NCBI RefSeq assembly: GCF_001787335.1 | Contig: NZ_CP014674.1 | Span: 2,212,501 to 2,276,500 of the forward strand | DNA: 64,000 nucleotides | Direction: 5' to 3' | From: Kozakia baliensis | GTDB taxonomy: Bacteria; Pseudomonadota; Alphaproteobacteria; Acetobacterales; Acetobacteraceae | Part shown: one piece after another, positions 55,749-64,000 of the stretch | How positions within the stretch are numbered: the stretch's first letter is position 1 | Layout of the letters: each line of letters opens with the position of its first letter | Notes under the pieces: model-generated | What the model was told of the DNA's origin: nothing | The model's input: only the letters and a program-made list of their open reading frames with translations | The model's database searches: none | Made by a program: the position numbers and the translations under genes

Positions 55749-56543
55749 ATGAGTATCGTCTGGCTCAATGGCGCTCTGCTTCCCGCTCAAGAAGCTCGGA
55801 TCGACCCTGCCGATCGCGGTTTTCTGCTTGGCGACGGCATTTTCGAGACGATGCGGGTTCGCAATGGCGACATCCGGTTCCTATCCCGTCACCTCGAACG
55901 GCTTTCCCAAGGCACGACTTTATTACGCCTACCCACGCCAGCTCACTCCGCCATCAGCGACGCGCTCCACGCCGTTCTACAGGCCAACCGGATCGAAAGC
56001 GGCTCCTTGCGCCTGACTTTAACCCGCGGAACTGGCCCGCGCGGCGTCCTTCCGCCTGAAAACAGCACGCCGACATTGCTAATTGCCGGATTTCCCGCCA
56101 GCGCTCCGCCGACACCCGCGCGCCTTTGCCTCAGCACGCAAACCCGCGATGGCCATTCCCCGCTCTGCCGCATCAAACATTTGAATTATCTGCCGAACAT
56201 CCTCGCTCGCCTCGAAGCGCGGGATGCCAACGCGGATGACGCCCTGCTCTGCGCGCCGAACGGCCACCTTGCCGAAGCCACAGGCGCGAACCTGCTGATA
56301 TTACGGAATGGCAGGCTATTGACGCCACCACTGCAAGATGGCGCACTTCCCGGCATTGCACGCGGCTTACTGATCGAATCCGGCCTCTGTCATGAAGCCT
56401 CGCTCACGCCGCACGACCTTCATCGCGCCGAGGCGTCCTGGCTCGTGAATAGCCTTTCTCTTCGCCCCGTTTGTGCGTTCGAGGGAACGAGTTTCGCAAT
56501 ACATGAGGAATGGACAGCGAAACTACAAAATATTCTATCGTAA
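55749..56543 (+). CDS. pabC: Aminodeoxychorismate lyase (class IV aminotransferase fold)
   Basis: Pyridoxal phosphate enzyme that splits aminodeoxychorismate to p-aminobenzoate and pyruvate. The 264-residue protein has DPADRGFLLGDGIFETMRVR, the cofactor lysine in CRIKHLNYLPNILARLEA, LAEATGANLLIL and DGALPGIARGLLIE. D-amino acid or branched-chain aminotransferases share the fold, but the nearby pabB and the short length favour PabC. Confidence 0.88.
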   Translation: MSIVWLNGALLPAQEARIDPADRGFLLGDGIFETMRVRNGDIRFLSRHLERLSQGTTLLRLPTPAHSAISDALHAVLQANRIESGSLRLTLTRGTGPRGVLPPENSTPTLLIAGFPASAPPTPARLCLSTQTRDGHSPLCRIKHLNYLPNILARLEARDANADDALLCAPNGHLAEATGANLLILRNGRLLTPPLQDGALPGIARGLLIESGLCHEASLTPHDLHRAEASWLVNSLSLRPVCAFEGTSFAIHEEWTAKLQNILS

Positions 56544-56564
56544 ATATTGGAAAGTTTTACTTCA

Positions 56565-57236
56565 TCATGACGAATGATGCCATGCGGCTCCGGTATAGAA
56601 GAAGCGCCCCAGCCCAATCGTAAAGATCAAGCAGCCATAGAGTGCGTGTTCCAGGCAAGTAAGTTGGAGCGAGCGATGGCGCGCATAATCCCGCGCAAAC
56701 AAAAAGCCGCCTATCGCCGTCATGAAAATGGCGATCCAGTTTAAGAAGATGATATGCGCAAACCCGAAAGCCGTCGCACTCGCGGCGATCAGCATCGGCA
56801 TGCGTTTGAAAAGCGGTTCATATCGCGTGAACAAAAACGCCCGGTACAGCATCTCCTGCGGCCAGACCGACAGCAAGGGATAGAGAAGCATTATCAAAAG
56901 CCAGAACCAAGGCCGATGCCGAGGCAGGCTTAAAAAACTCTCCGGCCAAGCCCACCATGCGGCTAGGGTAATGAGCGGCGCTAGAATGGCGAAACGCTGA
57001 AACACGCCGCGCAATTCGCGCCGCTTATCATGCGGCATGGGCCGCTCTTTACGCGTGGCCCACCATGCCACGCCCGCCCCCAGCCAAAGCGCGATGAACA
57101 GCACGCCCGCGCGCCGTAGGAAGAGAATCGCCAGTGGGCCGCCGACGAAAATCAGCAGGAATTCAACCCCAAGCCACCAACGCGCCACGTTTCTCATTGC
57201 TTTAGGCGCGCATCGCACGAAGCCCCCTGAAGGCAA
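56565..57236 (-). CDS. CPBP-family intramembrane metalloprotease
   Basis: A 223-residue inner-membrane protein with about seven hydrophobic segments, of the CAAX-processing/bacteriocin-processing (ABI) family. Catalytic pattern: QEMLYRAFLF (ExxxR), TAFGFAHIIFLNW (FxxxH plus N), and a late polar site near the end. The first glutamate of the usual EE pair is a Gln here. A Met at position 14 (MRNVARWW) is an alternative start. The substrate is unknown. Confidence 0.85.
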   Translation of the reverse strand: MPSGGFVRCAPKAMRNVARWWLGVEFLLIFVGGPLAILFLRRAGVLFIALWLGAGVAWWATRKERPMPHDKRRELRGVFQRFAILAPLITLAAWWAWPESFLSLPRHRPWFWLLIMLLYPLLSVWPQEMLYRAFLFTRYEPLFKRMPMLIAASATAFGFAHIIFLNWIAIFMTAIGGFLFARDYARHRSLQLTCLEHALYGCLIFTIGLGRFFYTGAAWHHSS

Positions 57237-57249
57237 GACAGTAGCGCGA

Positions 57250-57579
57250 TCAAGGATGAGGATTGGCTTGCGTCGCCGGGATTTTCTTGGGCGTGGCGGT
57301 TGCTTCAGGCTGTTCGCTCAAGGGAACGGCCTGAAACGGTGGGGGTTGTTGCTGGCCACGATAATAGGTGGGACCTTTGTAGTTCTTGTCGAGCTGGGCG
57401 TTATTGAGCCGGTCGATCATATTATTGCCTGTGCCGTCGCTATAGCGCGTGGTACTTTTAGCCGGTGCGCCGCTTTTCGAGGAGCCGGCATGATGATGAG
57501 AAGAAGCATTCGGTTCCGGGGCCGCCGCCAGGGAAAGCAGGGCCACCGTACCACCTAACAAGACGCCATATTTTTTCAT
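57250..57579 (-). CDS. Small exported protein of unknown function
   Basis: A 109-residue protein with a signal peptide (MKKYGVLLGGTVALLSLAAA). The mature part is Pro/Gln/Ser-rich and disordered in look (SSHHHAGSSKSG, DRLNNAQLDKNYKGPTYYRG, QQQPPPFQAVPL). I do not recognise it. It lies between the protease and amidohydrolase genes in the same direction, 24 bases after the amidohydrolase stop. Confidence 0.7.
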   Translation of the reverse strand: MKKYGVLLGGTVALLSLAAAPEPNASSHHHAGSSKSGAPAKSTTRYSDGTGNNMIDRLNNAQLDKNYKGPTYYRGQQQPPPFQAVPLSEQPEATATPKKIPATQANPHP

Positions 57580-57603
57580 GACACCCTAGCCTTCTTTCGC
57601 TTT

Positions 57604-58977
57604 CTATTCGTTCAGAGGCCCGCCAACCTGGACGCCCCTTTGCCAGACCTGTTCGATATGATCGATCGCATCGATATTCTGGTCCGGCGCTCCTCTAACG
57701 ATCAAAAGATCGGCGCGTTTCCCCGGTGCAATCACGCCACGATCATCGAGTTGCAGCAAAGCCGCCGCATGACCCGTCGCTAAGGTGAGCGCCTCAAGCG
57801 GCGTCAGCCCTGCATCCACCGTGAGTCGCAATTCCCGATGTTCGGCGAAGCCGGGAATGCGCGTGGGGGCGGCTCCTGAATCCGTGCCGAAGCCAATTTT
57901 GATGCCTGCGCGGTTCAGCACCGCCAAGTTTCGTTCGTTCAACGCCAAAGATTTGCGCGACGCTGCGGTGATCGGTTTGGCGAGGGTTTGCGACCGCCAT
58001 TTCGGATCGGCGAATTGGGCGCGTAGAGCCGGATCCAGCCCTGCGCTGAGAAAAGGCGTGTTCAGCCAGTCCGGATGTTCGGCAAAAAGATAATTCGCCT
58101 CATCCAGATCGAGTGTGGCGATATACCATGTGCCGTGCGCCTTCATGGCGTCGATCAGTTCATGATCGACGGGTTTGTCGCGCACGCCATGCGCCAAAAT
58201 ATCCGCGCCCGCCGCGACGACGGATTTGGCAACGTCCAAATCATGGATATGCACCGCCACCCGCTTGTGCCGTAGATGCGCTTCTTCGATTGCCGCGCGG
58301 TAGATGGCAGGGGAAAGCTTGGGATAAGTTTTGCCGTTCGGAACGTTGTTGCGGAAATCATCCACCCAAATTTTCACCAGATCGGTGCCATGCTCGACCA
58401 TACGGTCCACGTCCTGCCGGGCTTCCTCCGGCGTTGCGGGACGATAAATCTGGTCCGGGCCTAATCCGTGCACCATGCTCGTCGGCGGTATGCCGTTGGG
58501 CGCGCTGATACCTTGATCGACGCCGAAAAGATCGGCGCCGGGGTTTTTGCCTTCATGCTGTTCACGACGCAATTCATCGAAAAGCGGCGATTTGTTCAGC
58601 CCGAGCGCCGTGACCGTCAGCACGCCATAATGCGTATATTGCCGCAAGGCGGCGAGAATATTGGCGCGGGTATAATTATCGCTCGCGGCGCTCGTTCCCT
58701 GTACCAAGCCGACATGACTGTGATCGCTGATCAGCGCTGGCAGTAAGCTTCTCCCGGCCAGATCGATATGGCGCGCCGCGGCGGGCGCGGCCTGGCCAAC
58801 CGAGATGATTTTCCCCTCATCGACTACCACCGTGACATCGGGCTGGGCCGCCGCGCCGCTACCGTCGATCAACCGTGCGTGGTCGAACGCCACCGGCGTG
58901 GCCATGGCCGAAGCGCAGATGAGAGACGCACCGCCAAAGAGTAATGTGGAAAGCAAGGAACGACCGGAACCAGGCAT
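57604..58977 (-). CDS. Exported amidohydrolase-family protein
   Basis: A 457-residue metal-dependent hydrolase with a signal peptide (LLSTLLFGGASLICASAMA). The amidohydrolase TIM barrel shows the first metal site in ISDHSHVGLV (HxH), KRVAVHIHDLDVAKSVVAAG with metal histidines, ILAHGVRDKP and the last aspartate in IGFGTDSGAAPTRI. The C-terminal GVIAPGKRADLLIVRGAPDQ strand is typical of the imidazolonepropionase-like/prolidase-like group. Likely periplasmic; substrate unknown. Confidence 0.9.
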   Translation of the reverse strand: MPGSGRSLLSTLLFGGASLICASAMATPVAFDHARLIDGSGAAAQPDVTVVVDEGKIISVGQAAPAAARHIDLAGRSLLPALISDHSHVGLVQGTSAASDNYTRANILAALRQYTHYGVLTVTALGLNKSPLFDELRREQHEGKNPGADLFGVDQGISAPNGIPPTSMVHGLGPDQIYRPATPEEARQDVDRMVEHGTDLVKIWVDDFRNNVPNGKTYPKLSPAIYRAAIEEAHLRHKRVAVHIHDLDVAKSVVAAGADILAHGVRDKPVDHELIDAMKAHGTWYIATLDLDEANYLFAEHPDWLNTPFLSAGLDPALRAQFADPKWRSQTLAKPITAASRKSLALNERNLAVLNRAGIKIGFGTDSGAAPTRIPGFAEHRELRLTVDAGLTPLEALTLATGHAAALLQLDDRGVIAPGKRADLLIVRGAPDQNIDAIDHIEQVWQRGVQVGGPLNE

Positions 58978-59103
58978 GCACCCTCACGCGTTGAAAATTA
59001 GGAAATGCGCGTTGCGACGCGCTTATCGAGCAACGCCGAAAAAGCGAATTTGGATGCGGATTTATCGGGATCGTGATGCGCGTTTCGCCGAAAAGGCTTC
59101 TGA

Positions 59104-59889
59104 TCAGCTTGCGGCTTCGTAAGCGTCCAACACGGTATCAGGCGCGCCGTCCATCCGCACACGACCGCCCTCCATCCAAATCACACGCGTGGACCACTCA
59201 CGGAGGACGGGAAGCGAATGGGAAGTCAGCACCAAAATATCGGCCTGGGCGATCATGCTTTCCAGCCGCGCGCGCGCTTTGTCCTGAAAATGCTGGTCGC
59301 CCGCCATGAACCATTCATCCATGAGCAGAATTTGCGGCCTGGGCGCTGTCGCGAGGCCAAAGCCGAGGCGCACGACCATGCCCGAGGAATAAAGCCGCAC
59401 GGGAAGATCCAAAAACGCGCCCAGATCGGCGAAATCCTCGACCTCCCGTTCCAGTTCTTTGGTTTGGTTTTGGTCGAATTGCAGCATCCGCGCGAAGAGT
59501 TCGATATTTTCGCGCCCGGTCAGATCGATATTCATGCCCGATTGCGGATCGAGCAGGGCATGCACTTCCCCACGTATCTCCAATTTGCCGAAAGGAGATT
59601 CGTAAATACCCGCCAGGGCACGGAGCAGCGTGGATTTTCCCGCGCCGTTATGGCCGATCAGGCCGACGTGCTCTCCTGCATTGATTTCCAGCGTCAGACC
59701 GTCCAGCGCTTGCACCATCATCGTATCCGAGACGTTGCGCACCTGGCCGCCAACGCGGCCACGGCTGGCGACGGTCTGTTTAACGCTCTTGAACAGGCTC
59801 TTTTTCAAAGAGCGCGCCCCACCATGAAAAATCGGGAAGGCAAGCGCGTAATCCACGAGCCGAATGACAGGCTTTTCCATCAGACCCAA
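59104..59889 (-). CDS. Polysaccharide/O-antigen ABC exporter ATP-binding subunit (Wzt-like)
   Basis: A 261-residue ATPase. It has EHVGLIGHNGAGKSTLLRAL (Walker A), LLDPQSGMNIDLTGRENIEL typical of the Wzt/KpsT/TagH group, the signature RLYSSGMVVRLGFGLA and Walker B ILLMDEWFMAGD. No extra C-terminal carbohydrate-binding domain is present, so the partner glycan is probably a short or capsule-type. Start could be the fourth residue Met. It overlaps the permease gene end by 10 bases. Confidence 0.92.
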   Translation of the reverse strand: MGLMEKPVIRLVDYALAFPIFHGGARSLKKSLFKSVKQTVASRGRVGGQVRNVSDTMMVQALDGLTLEINAGEHVGLIGHNGAGKSTLLRALAGIYESPFGKLEIRGEVHALLDPQSGMNIDLTGRENIELFARMLQFDQNQTKELEREVEDFADLGAFLDLPVRLYSSGMVVRLGFGLATAPRPQILLMDEWFMAGDQHFQDKARARLESMIAQADILVLTSHSLPVLREWSTRVIWMEGGRVRMDGAPDTVLDAYEAAS

Positions 59890-60722
59890 AACGCCAGCTT
59901 GTCACGCGTGGCAATGAATGTCAGCACGGCGACGATAACCCAGACGGCGCTCACGCCCACCGCCGTCAGCGCCACATCCAGGGAGGGAATATGCCCCATG
60001 AGCGGCCCCCGCACGATTTCCAATAAAGAATAGAACGGATTATAAATCAGCCAGGCACTACGCCGCCCCAACTGTTCGGGACGCCAGATGATCGGCGTGA
60101 CGTAGAAAGCAATCTGGAGCACCGCTCCGATGATCGGCGGCAAATCGCGGAAACGCGCGCAGAACGCCCCCAGAAATAAGCAGGCCGCAAAGCCGTTGAT
60201 GCCCCAGAGCAGGATGCCGGGGATGCTGGCCAGTAGGCCCGCCATGCCCGGCCAGACACCATAAAGCGCGAAGACCCCCAATGGCACGACGATATTATGC
60301 GCGAACACGATCGCATTGCGCACCAACAGGCGAATGGCCTGCACGCTGAACGGAAGGCGCACCGCGCGGATCGTGCCGCTGGCATCGATGAAGCAGTTGC
60401 AGGATTCTTGCAGGATACCCGCAAGGCCGATCTGCCAAAGCGCTAGGGAGATCGAAAGAAACGGCAGATAATCACGCAGGACCATATGGAACAGGCGGGC
60501 GTAGATCACGCCCATCGAGGCCACCATGATCAGCGAGGACAAGGTCAGCCAGAATGGGCCCAGCACCGAACCGCGATAGCGCAGCTTGATGTCCATCCAG
60601 CCGAGCGTCACCCCCAAACGCCAGAGACTGAAACCGCCACGCATATCCTCCCAGGCGCGCCGAACGCGACCGGATGCTTCCACGGCAGGAACCGTCGCGG
60701 CGGCGGAGGATGTCGAACTCAT
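59880..60722 (-). CDS. Polysaccharide ABC exporter permease (Wzm/ABC-2 type)
   Basis: A 280-residue inner-membrane protein with six helices. The N-terminal AWEDMRGGFSLWRLGVTLGW and DIKLRYRGSVLGPFWLTLSS motif is diagnostic of the Wzm/KpsM/TagG group. It exports a lipid-linked glycan with the ATPase encoded just downstream. No glycosyltransferases for that glycan are adjacent. Confidence 0.92.
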   Translation of the reverse strand: MSSTSSAAATVPAVEASGRVRRAWEDMRGGFSLWRLGVTLGWMDIKLRYRGSVLGPFWLTLSSLIMVASMGVIYARLFHMVLRDYLPFLSISLALWQIGLAGILQESCNCFIDASGTIRAVRLPFSVQAIRLLVRNAIVFAHNIVVPLGVFALYGVWPGMAGLLASIPGILLWGINGFAACLFLGAFCARFRDLPPIIGAVLQIAFYVTPIIWRPEQLGRRSAWLIYNPFYSLLEIVRGPLMGHIPSLDVALTAVGVSAVWVIVAVLTFIATRDKLAFWV

Positions 60723-60951
60723 GGGAGTTCGCCTAGCTTATTGAAACGATACCCGCAACCGCAAAGGCGGTTCATCTTCTTGTCAGCCCGCAGAATGGGC
60801 GTTAAGCAAAAGCCTATCCCGATTTGAATCCGACCAGAGCATCTCGGCTATTGCGCGATGTTCTTTCTTAATTTGAATCGTTTACGTAGTTTTGCCGCAT
60901 TCTGACGGCATTGGTTCCCCATTGGCTCCTTCGCACCAGGTGACCCACGCG

Positions 60952-62361
60952 ATGTCTCGTCTCCGCGCTTTCGTTTCTTCCCTCCGGCCTTCCGTTACCG
61001 GAGATACCGCGGTGATGGGATCTCCCAGAACATCGAAAGTTCGAAATCTCTTGGCGCTCAGCCTGGTGGGCGGTCTTGCCGCCTGCGCCACCAACACGCC
61101 AACACGCCCGCAACTCCCCGTCAGCCAGGAAGCGGCCACCTACCGCTCCCACGCCAAATCCTATTACGCGCCGCCAGGCTCGTCGGAAGATCCATGGGGG
61201 CCTTATATCGAGGAAGCCTCCAAGCGTTTCGATGTGCCGGAGCCTTGGATTCGCGCCGTGATGATGCAGGAATCCGGTGGGCGTCTGTTCGACCGCAACG
61301 GCCAATTCACCACCTCCGTTCCCGGGGCGATGGGCCTGATGCAGCTTATGCCGCCGACCTATGACGACATGCGCGAGCAATATGCGCTGGGCGACGATGC
61401 TTACGATCCGCACGACAATATCATGGCGGGCACGGCCTATATCCGCCAAATGTATGACATCTACGGTTCGCCCGGCTTCCTGGCCGCCTATAATGATGGC
61501 CCCGGCAGTGTCGATTCCTATCTCCGTCGTGGTCGCCCGCTTCCACGCGAAACCCGGCGTTATGTCGCCTCGATCGGGCCGCAGATCATAGGTATTTGGC
61601 CCAATAGCCGCTCCACTGCGGATTTGATGGTGGCGCAGCATGACCCGAACGCGGCATCCCCCGTCATGGTCGCCCAAAACACCGCCCAGGCGCGCGCGGT
61701 GCGAGATGCTTGGCAGCATCATGCCGCCACCATGACCGCGAATGCGGATGACGGCCAGGAAGATCAGGTCGCCGAAGCGCCCACCGTGGCTCAGGCTGCG
61801 CCTGCATCCGGCTCCGCGAATTCCGTCAGCGCGGCATGGGCCGCACGCGGCATGACAGCGCAGCCCGCGCCGATCCAACTGGCCAGCGCGCGCAGCAGCC
61901 TCCCGGCGGACAATGCGAACGAAACGAAAAGTGTGCATGACGTATGGGCCACACGCGAACCGGCGCAGCCGATCCCGGTCGCGCATCCTTTGGCAGCACA
62001 GCCGGTGATGGCGACCATGCCGCGCCGCTCCTCTTTCCATCTGATCAGCCCGGCCATGGCCGAACCGCTCCCGACCATTCGCCATGCCGCGCCTGTTGCG
62101 ACGACGCCACATAACTGGGCTATTCAAGTAGGTGCTTACAATTCCACCACGCAAGCCAGTCGTGCGGTCGGCCAGGCGCAAACCCATGCAAGAACTTATC
62201 TCGCTTCCGCGCGTAGTCAGATCGCTCCCGTGCAAACCGGGCGCGCGCATCTTTTCCGCGCACGTCTGACGGGGCTTTCTCATAACGACGCCGTTGCGGC
62301 CTGTCAGCGTATGGGCCGGGGCACGCCTTGCGTTGTAGTATCGCCGGGTTCGTCGTTCTAA
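60952..62361 (+). CDS. Lytic transglycosylase lipoprotein with SPOR domain
   Basis: Cuts peptidoglycan glycan strands in the periplasm. The 469-residue protein has a lipoprotein signal with a cysteine in SLVGGLAACATN, an SLT domain at about 75-210 (EPWIRAVMMQESGGRLFDRN with catalytic Glu, GAMGLMQLMPPTYDDM, LAAYNDGPGSVDSYL), a long Ala/Pro-rich linker, and a C-terminal SPOR domain (HNWAIQVGAYNSTTQASRAV, HLFRARLTGL) binding denuded glycan at the division site. I took the ATG of MSRLRAF; an upstream in-frame ATG at 60892 lacks a clear ribosome site. Confidence 0.92.
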   Translation: MSRLRAFVSSLRPSVTGDTAVMGSPRTSKVRNLLALSLVGGLAACATNTPTRPQLPVSQEAATYRSHAKSYYAPPGSSEDPWGPYIEEASKRFDVPEPWIRAVMMQESGGRLFDRNGQFTTSVPGAMGLMQLMPPTYDDMREQYALGDDAYDPHDNIMAGTAYIRQMYDIYGSPGFLAAYNDGPGSVDSYLRRGRPLPRETRRYVASIGPQIIGIWPNSRSTADLMVAQHDPNAASPVMVAQNTAQARAVRDAWQHHAATMTANADDGQEDQVAEAPTVAQAAPASGSANSVSAAWAARGMTAQPAPIQLASARSSLPADNANETKSVHDVWATREPAQPIPVAHPLAAQPVMATMPRRSSFHLISPAMAEPLPTIRHAAPVATTPHNWAIQVGAYNSTTQASRAVGQAQTHARTYLASARSQIAPVQTGRAHLFRARLTGLSHNDAVAACQRMGRGTPCVVVSPGSSF

Positions 62362-62386
62362 AGACGACTGGAAAGAAAGAACGATC

Positions 62387-62935
62387 ATGACATTCTCTCG
62401 GTGGGGCGTTCCCGGAATTTTCGCAGCGGCCCTGGCTCTCTCCGTACCAGCCCATGCCGCTTTGCCGATCGGGCAAAAAGCACCGGATTTCACCACCCAG
62501 GCGAGTCAGGGCGGCAAGGAATTCACCTACACATTGACGGCGGCGCTGAAAAAAGGGCCGGTCGTGCTTTATTTCTACCCAGCCGCCTTCACCAAGGGCT
62601 GCACGGTCGAAGCACATGATTTCGCTGAGGCCATCCCGCAATTTCAGGCGGCTGGCGCTTCCGTCATCGGCGTTTCGATGGACCCGATCGCCAAGCTCGA
62701 CAAATTCTCCGTCAGCGAGTGCCGCAGTGCCTTCCCTGTCGCGTCCGACGCCGATGGTAAGATCACGCGCGAATACGATGCCAAGCTACCGTTGGTCGCA
62801 ATGGCTAAGCGTGTTTCCTACGTCATCGATCCCAACGGAAAAGTCGTGCTGGCCTATAGCTCCATGTCGCCGGACGAACATGTGGAGCGCACGCTTGCCG
62901 CTGTGAAAGCGATCAAGGCTGGCGCGCAACAATAA
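62387..62935 (+). CDS. Exported peroxiredoxin (AhpC/BCP type)
   Basis: A 182-residue thiol peroxidase with a signal peptide (FAAALALSVPAHA). The thioredoxin fold has VVLYFYPAAFTKGCTVEAHD with the peroxidatic cysteine and a second cysteine in SVSECRSAFPVASD, as in 2-Cys BCP enzymes. Located in the periplasm it would remove peroxides made by sugar oxidation. It follows the transglycosylase gene by 25 bases. Confidence 0.93.
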   Translation: MTFSRWGVPGIFAAALALSVPAHAALPIGQKAPDFTTQASQGGKEFTYTLTAALKKGPVVLYFYPAAFTKGCTVEAHDFAEAIPQFQAAGASVIGVSMDPIAKLDKFSVSECRSAFPVASDADGKITREYDAKLPLVAMAKRVSYVIDPNGKVVLAYSSMSPDEHVERTLAAVKAIKAGAQQ

Positions 62936-62948
62936 TATTTGCGTTCTT

Positions 62949-63530
62949 ATGACACGCTCTTCCACATCTTCCGCCACTGCTGCTCGCCATCATGTCGGCG
63001 ACTCCCGCGCCCTTCGCTTGAAGGAAGATGTCGTCAGCACGGCTGAATATGATGGGCCGGGCGATTGCTACCGTTACCGTCTGCACCGGGTTTGGGACTC
63101 GAAACGCCCTTCCATCATGTGGCTGATGATGAACCCCTCGGTCGCGACGGAAATTGGAGACGACCGGACCGTCGCGAAATGCCAGCGCTATGCGCGCGCC
63201 TGGAATTACGGCGGCATTTTCGTCGGCAACACCTTCGCCTACCGCTGCACCGATCAGAAACGCCTTTTGGAAGTCCCCGATCCAGTTGGACCGGGGAACG
63301 ATGCGGCGCTGCTCGATATGGCGAAACACTCGGACAAAGTCATACTGGCCTATGGCGCGCCGCATCATCGGTCGCTGCGGGATCGCGGTACGGAAGTGGC
63401 GCACATGTTGGCGCAAGCAGGTATTCCGCTTTACGCTATGCGCCTCAGCAAATCCGGGCGGCCCGAACACCCGCTCTATCTGCCGAGCGCCCTTGAGCCG
63501 CAACTCCTGGACGCCCAGACATTATCGTGA
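62949..63530 (+). CDS. DUF1643 domain protein
   Basis: A 193-residue cytoplasmic protein. The family pattern is complete: YRYRLHRVWDSKRPSIMWLM, MNPSVATEIGDDRTVAKCQR, YGGIFVGNTFAYRCTD and VILAYGAPHH. DUF1643 has no settled function. It follows the peroxiredoxin by 13 bases. Confidence 0.92.
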   Translation: MTRSSTSSATAARHHVGDSRALRLKEDVVSTAEYDGPGDCYRYRLHRVWDSKRPSIMWLMMNPSVATEIGDDRTVAKCQRYARAWNYGGIFVGNTFAYRCTDQKRLLEVPDPVGPGNDAALLDMAKHSDKVILAYGAPHHRSLRDRGTEVAHMLAQAGIPLYAMRLSKSGRPEHPLYLPSALEPQLLDAQTLS

Positions 63531-63531
63531 G

Positions 63532-64000
63532 TTATTTCTCGCTGATCTGATAGGTCAGCACCACATGATTATCGTGGTTGGGCTGCGCCGCGACCGGCTG
63601 AATCTGCGTGCCGATGCCATGCTTCTTGTAAACTTCCTGAATAGCGGTCTCATCAGCCGTCACGCTCTCGGTCGAAACGGGTGATCCGGCGCGCAGTTTG
63701 GTGGCTGTTTGAAGCTCGGCGGTCGGAACTTTCTTGTTGCCGACGAAGTTGATTTGATCGAGCACCAATGCGGCAGGCGCCGGAGCGGCACCAGGGGCCG
63801 TCTCTTCGATCGTAATATAGAATTGCACGGTATTCTTAACGAAGCGTTCGCGCTCGCCAAATTTAGCGCCGATATTCTTCGCTTTATACAATTCCATTAC
63901 TTTTTGAACGCCGGCGTCGAGTTGCTCGCGCGTAACGGTGCTGCCGACATGATAAGGCAGGGCTGCCGTGATATCGGCTGTTGAAATCTGCTGATTTCCA
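63532..64000 (-). CDS. POTRA-domain outer-membrane protein, C-terminal part of fragment
   Basis: The frame enters from the right edge and ends here; 155 residues are visible. They show two POTRA-like units: GNQQISTADITAALPYHVGS and TREQLDAGVQKVMELYKAKN, then VLDQINFVGNKKVPTAELQT and VTADETAIQEVYKKHGIGTQ. No beta-barrel follows before the stop, so the protein ends in POTRA units (a soluble periplasmic partner), unless a frameshift removed the barrel. The N-terminus lies outside the window. Confidence 0.8.
   Translation of the reverse strand, partial: GNQQISTADITAALPYHVGSTVTREQLDAGVQKVMELYKAKNIGAKFGERERFVKNTVQFYITIEETAPGAAPAPAALVLDQINFVGNKKVPTAELQTATKLRAGSPVSTESVTADETAIQEVYKKHGIGTQIQPVAAQPNHDNHVVLTYQISEK

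Noticed and set aside
59218-60033. 271-residue plus-strand frame over the Wzt-like gene
   Set aside because: The opposite strand has complete Walker A, signature and Walker B motifs.
60868-62496. 542-residue minus-strand frame over the lytic transglycosylase gene
   Set aside because: The plus strand has lipobox, SLT and SPOR features; the antisense translation is Arg/Gly/His-rich without domains.
1-64000. CRISPR array, prophage, integrase or insertion sequence
   Set aside because: I saw no regularly spaced repeats, transposase or integrase motifs anywhere in the window.

Overview
The window looks like a chromosomal segment of an acetic acid bacterium (Acetobacteraceae, Alphaproteobacteria). 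The signs are moderately GC-rich coding sequence, an OprB-type sugar porin, a membrane-bound PQQ dehydrogenase of the glucose/quinate family, RpoH with the alphaproteobacterial RpoH box, HisZ, and a CobW-like fragment of a kind I associate with this family. No ribosomal RNA is present, so the genus cannot be fixed; Asaia, Kozakia or Gluconobacter relatives would fit. I see no insertion sequence, prophage or CRISPR array.

Layout. 1-962 is the end of an OprB porin. 970-11929 is a six-gene minus-strand block: type I secretion ABC protein, HlyD adaptor, Sel1-repeat protein, a large two-domain glycosyltransferase, a protein of unknown function, and a GT4 glycosyltransferase. It has no obvious secreted substrate and no TolC. 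12065-16936 holds a CobW-like fragment, hldE plus an AGE-family epimerase, and an AT-rich glycosyltransferase. 17137-21689 holds an Old Yellow Enzyme with a divergent ArsR-type regulator, TspO, a small membrane protein, an RluD-type pseudouridine synthase and rpoH with a clear sigma-70 promoter. 21704-27818 is a minus-strand run: serC, hisZ, purA, a pseudokinase and a small membrane protein. A tRNA-Leu(CAA), a frameshifted exported protein and argC follow.

30062-42172 is a plus-strand run of metabolism and transport: amino acid permease, exported methyltransferase, mazG, sdaA, sucC-sucD, a cobalamin riboswitch in front of a NiCoT nickel/cobalt permease, the PQQ dehydrogenase, and a cation:proton antiporter with a structured leader. 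42173-45502 contains a heme-degrading-domain protein, a Gfo/Idh/MocA oxidoreductase, and a YqjI-like PadR repressor with a YqjH-like siderophore-interacting reductase, preceded by two tandem operator-like dyads.

45718-52410 is the accessory part. It has two tandem CdiI-like immunity genes plus a decayed third copy, a membrane protein, a short-chain dehydrogenase with divergent LysR regulator, a fatty acid desaturase, and a graveyard with a broken Old Yellow Enzyme and a TolC-type lipoprotein remnant frameshifted at a CGCCA repeat. 52410-56543 is a folate pair (pabB, pabC) flanking a CYTH-CHAD protein. 56565-64000 holds a CPBP protease, a small exported protein, an exported amidohydrolase, a Wzt/Wzm polysaccharide exporter, a lytic transglycosylase lipoprotein with a SPOR domain, an exported peroxiredoxin, a DUF1643 protein and the end of a POTRA protein.

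Themes: cell-surface glycan and envelope work (hldE, Wzm/Wzt, four glycosyltransferase domains, type I secretion, lytic transglycosylase), periplasmic oxidation, and metal handling (cobalamin-controlled Ni/Co uptake, iron-linked PadR/SIP pair). The observations most worth a second look are the immunity-gene array, the two genes broken exactly at short repeats, the tandem dyads of the PadR gene, and the pseudokinase in a housekeeping run.
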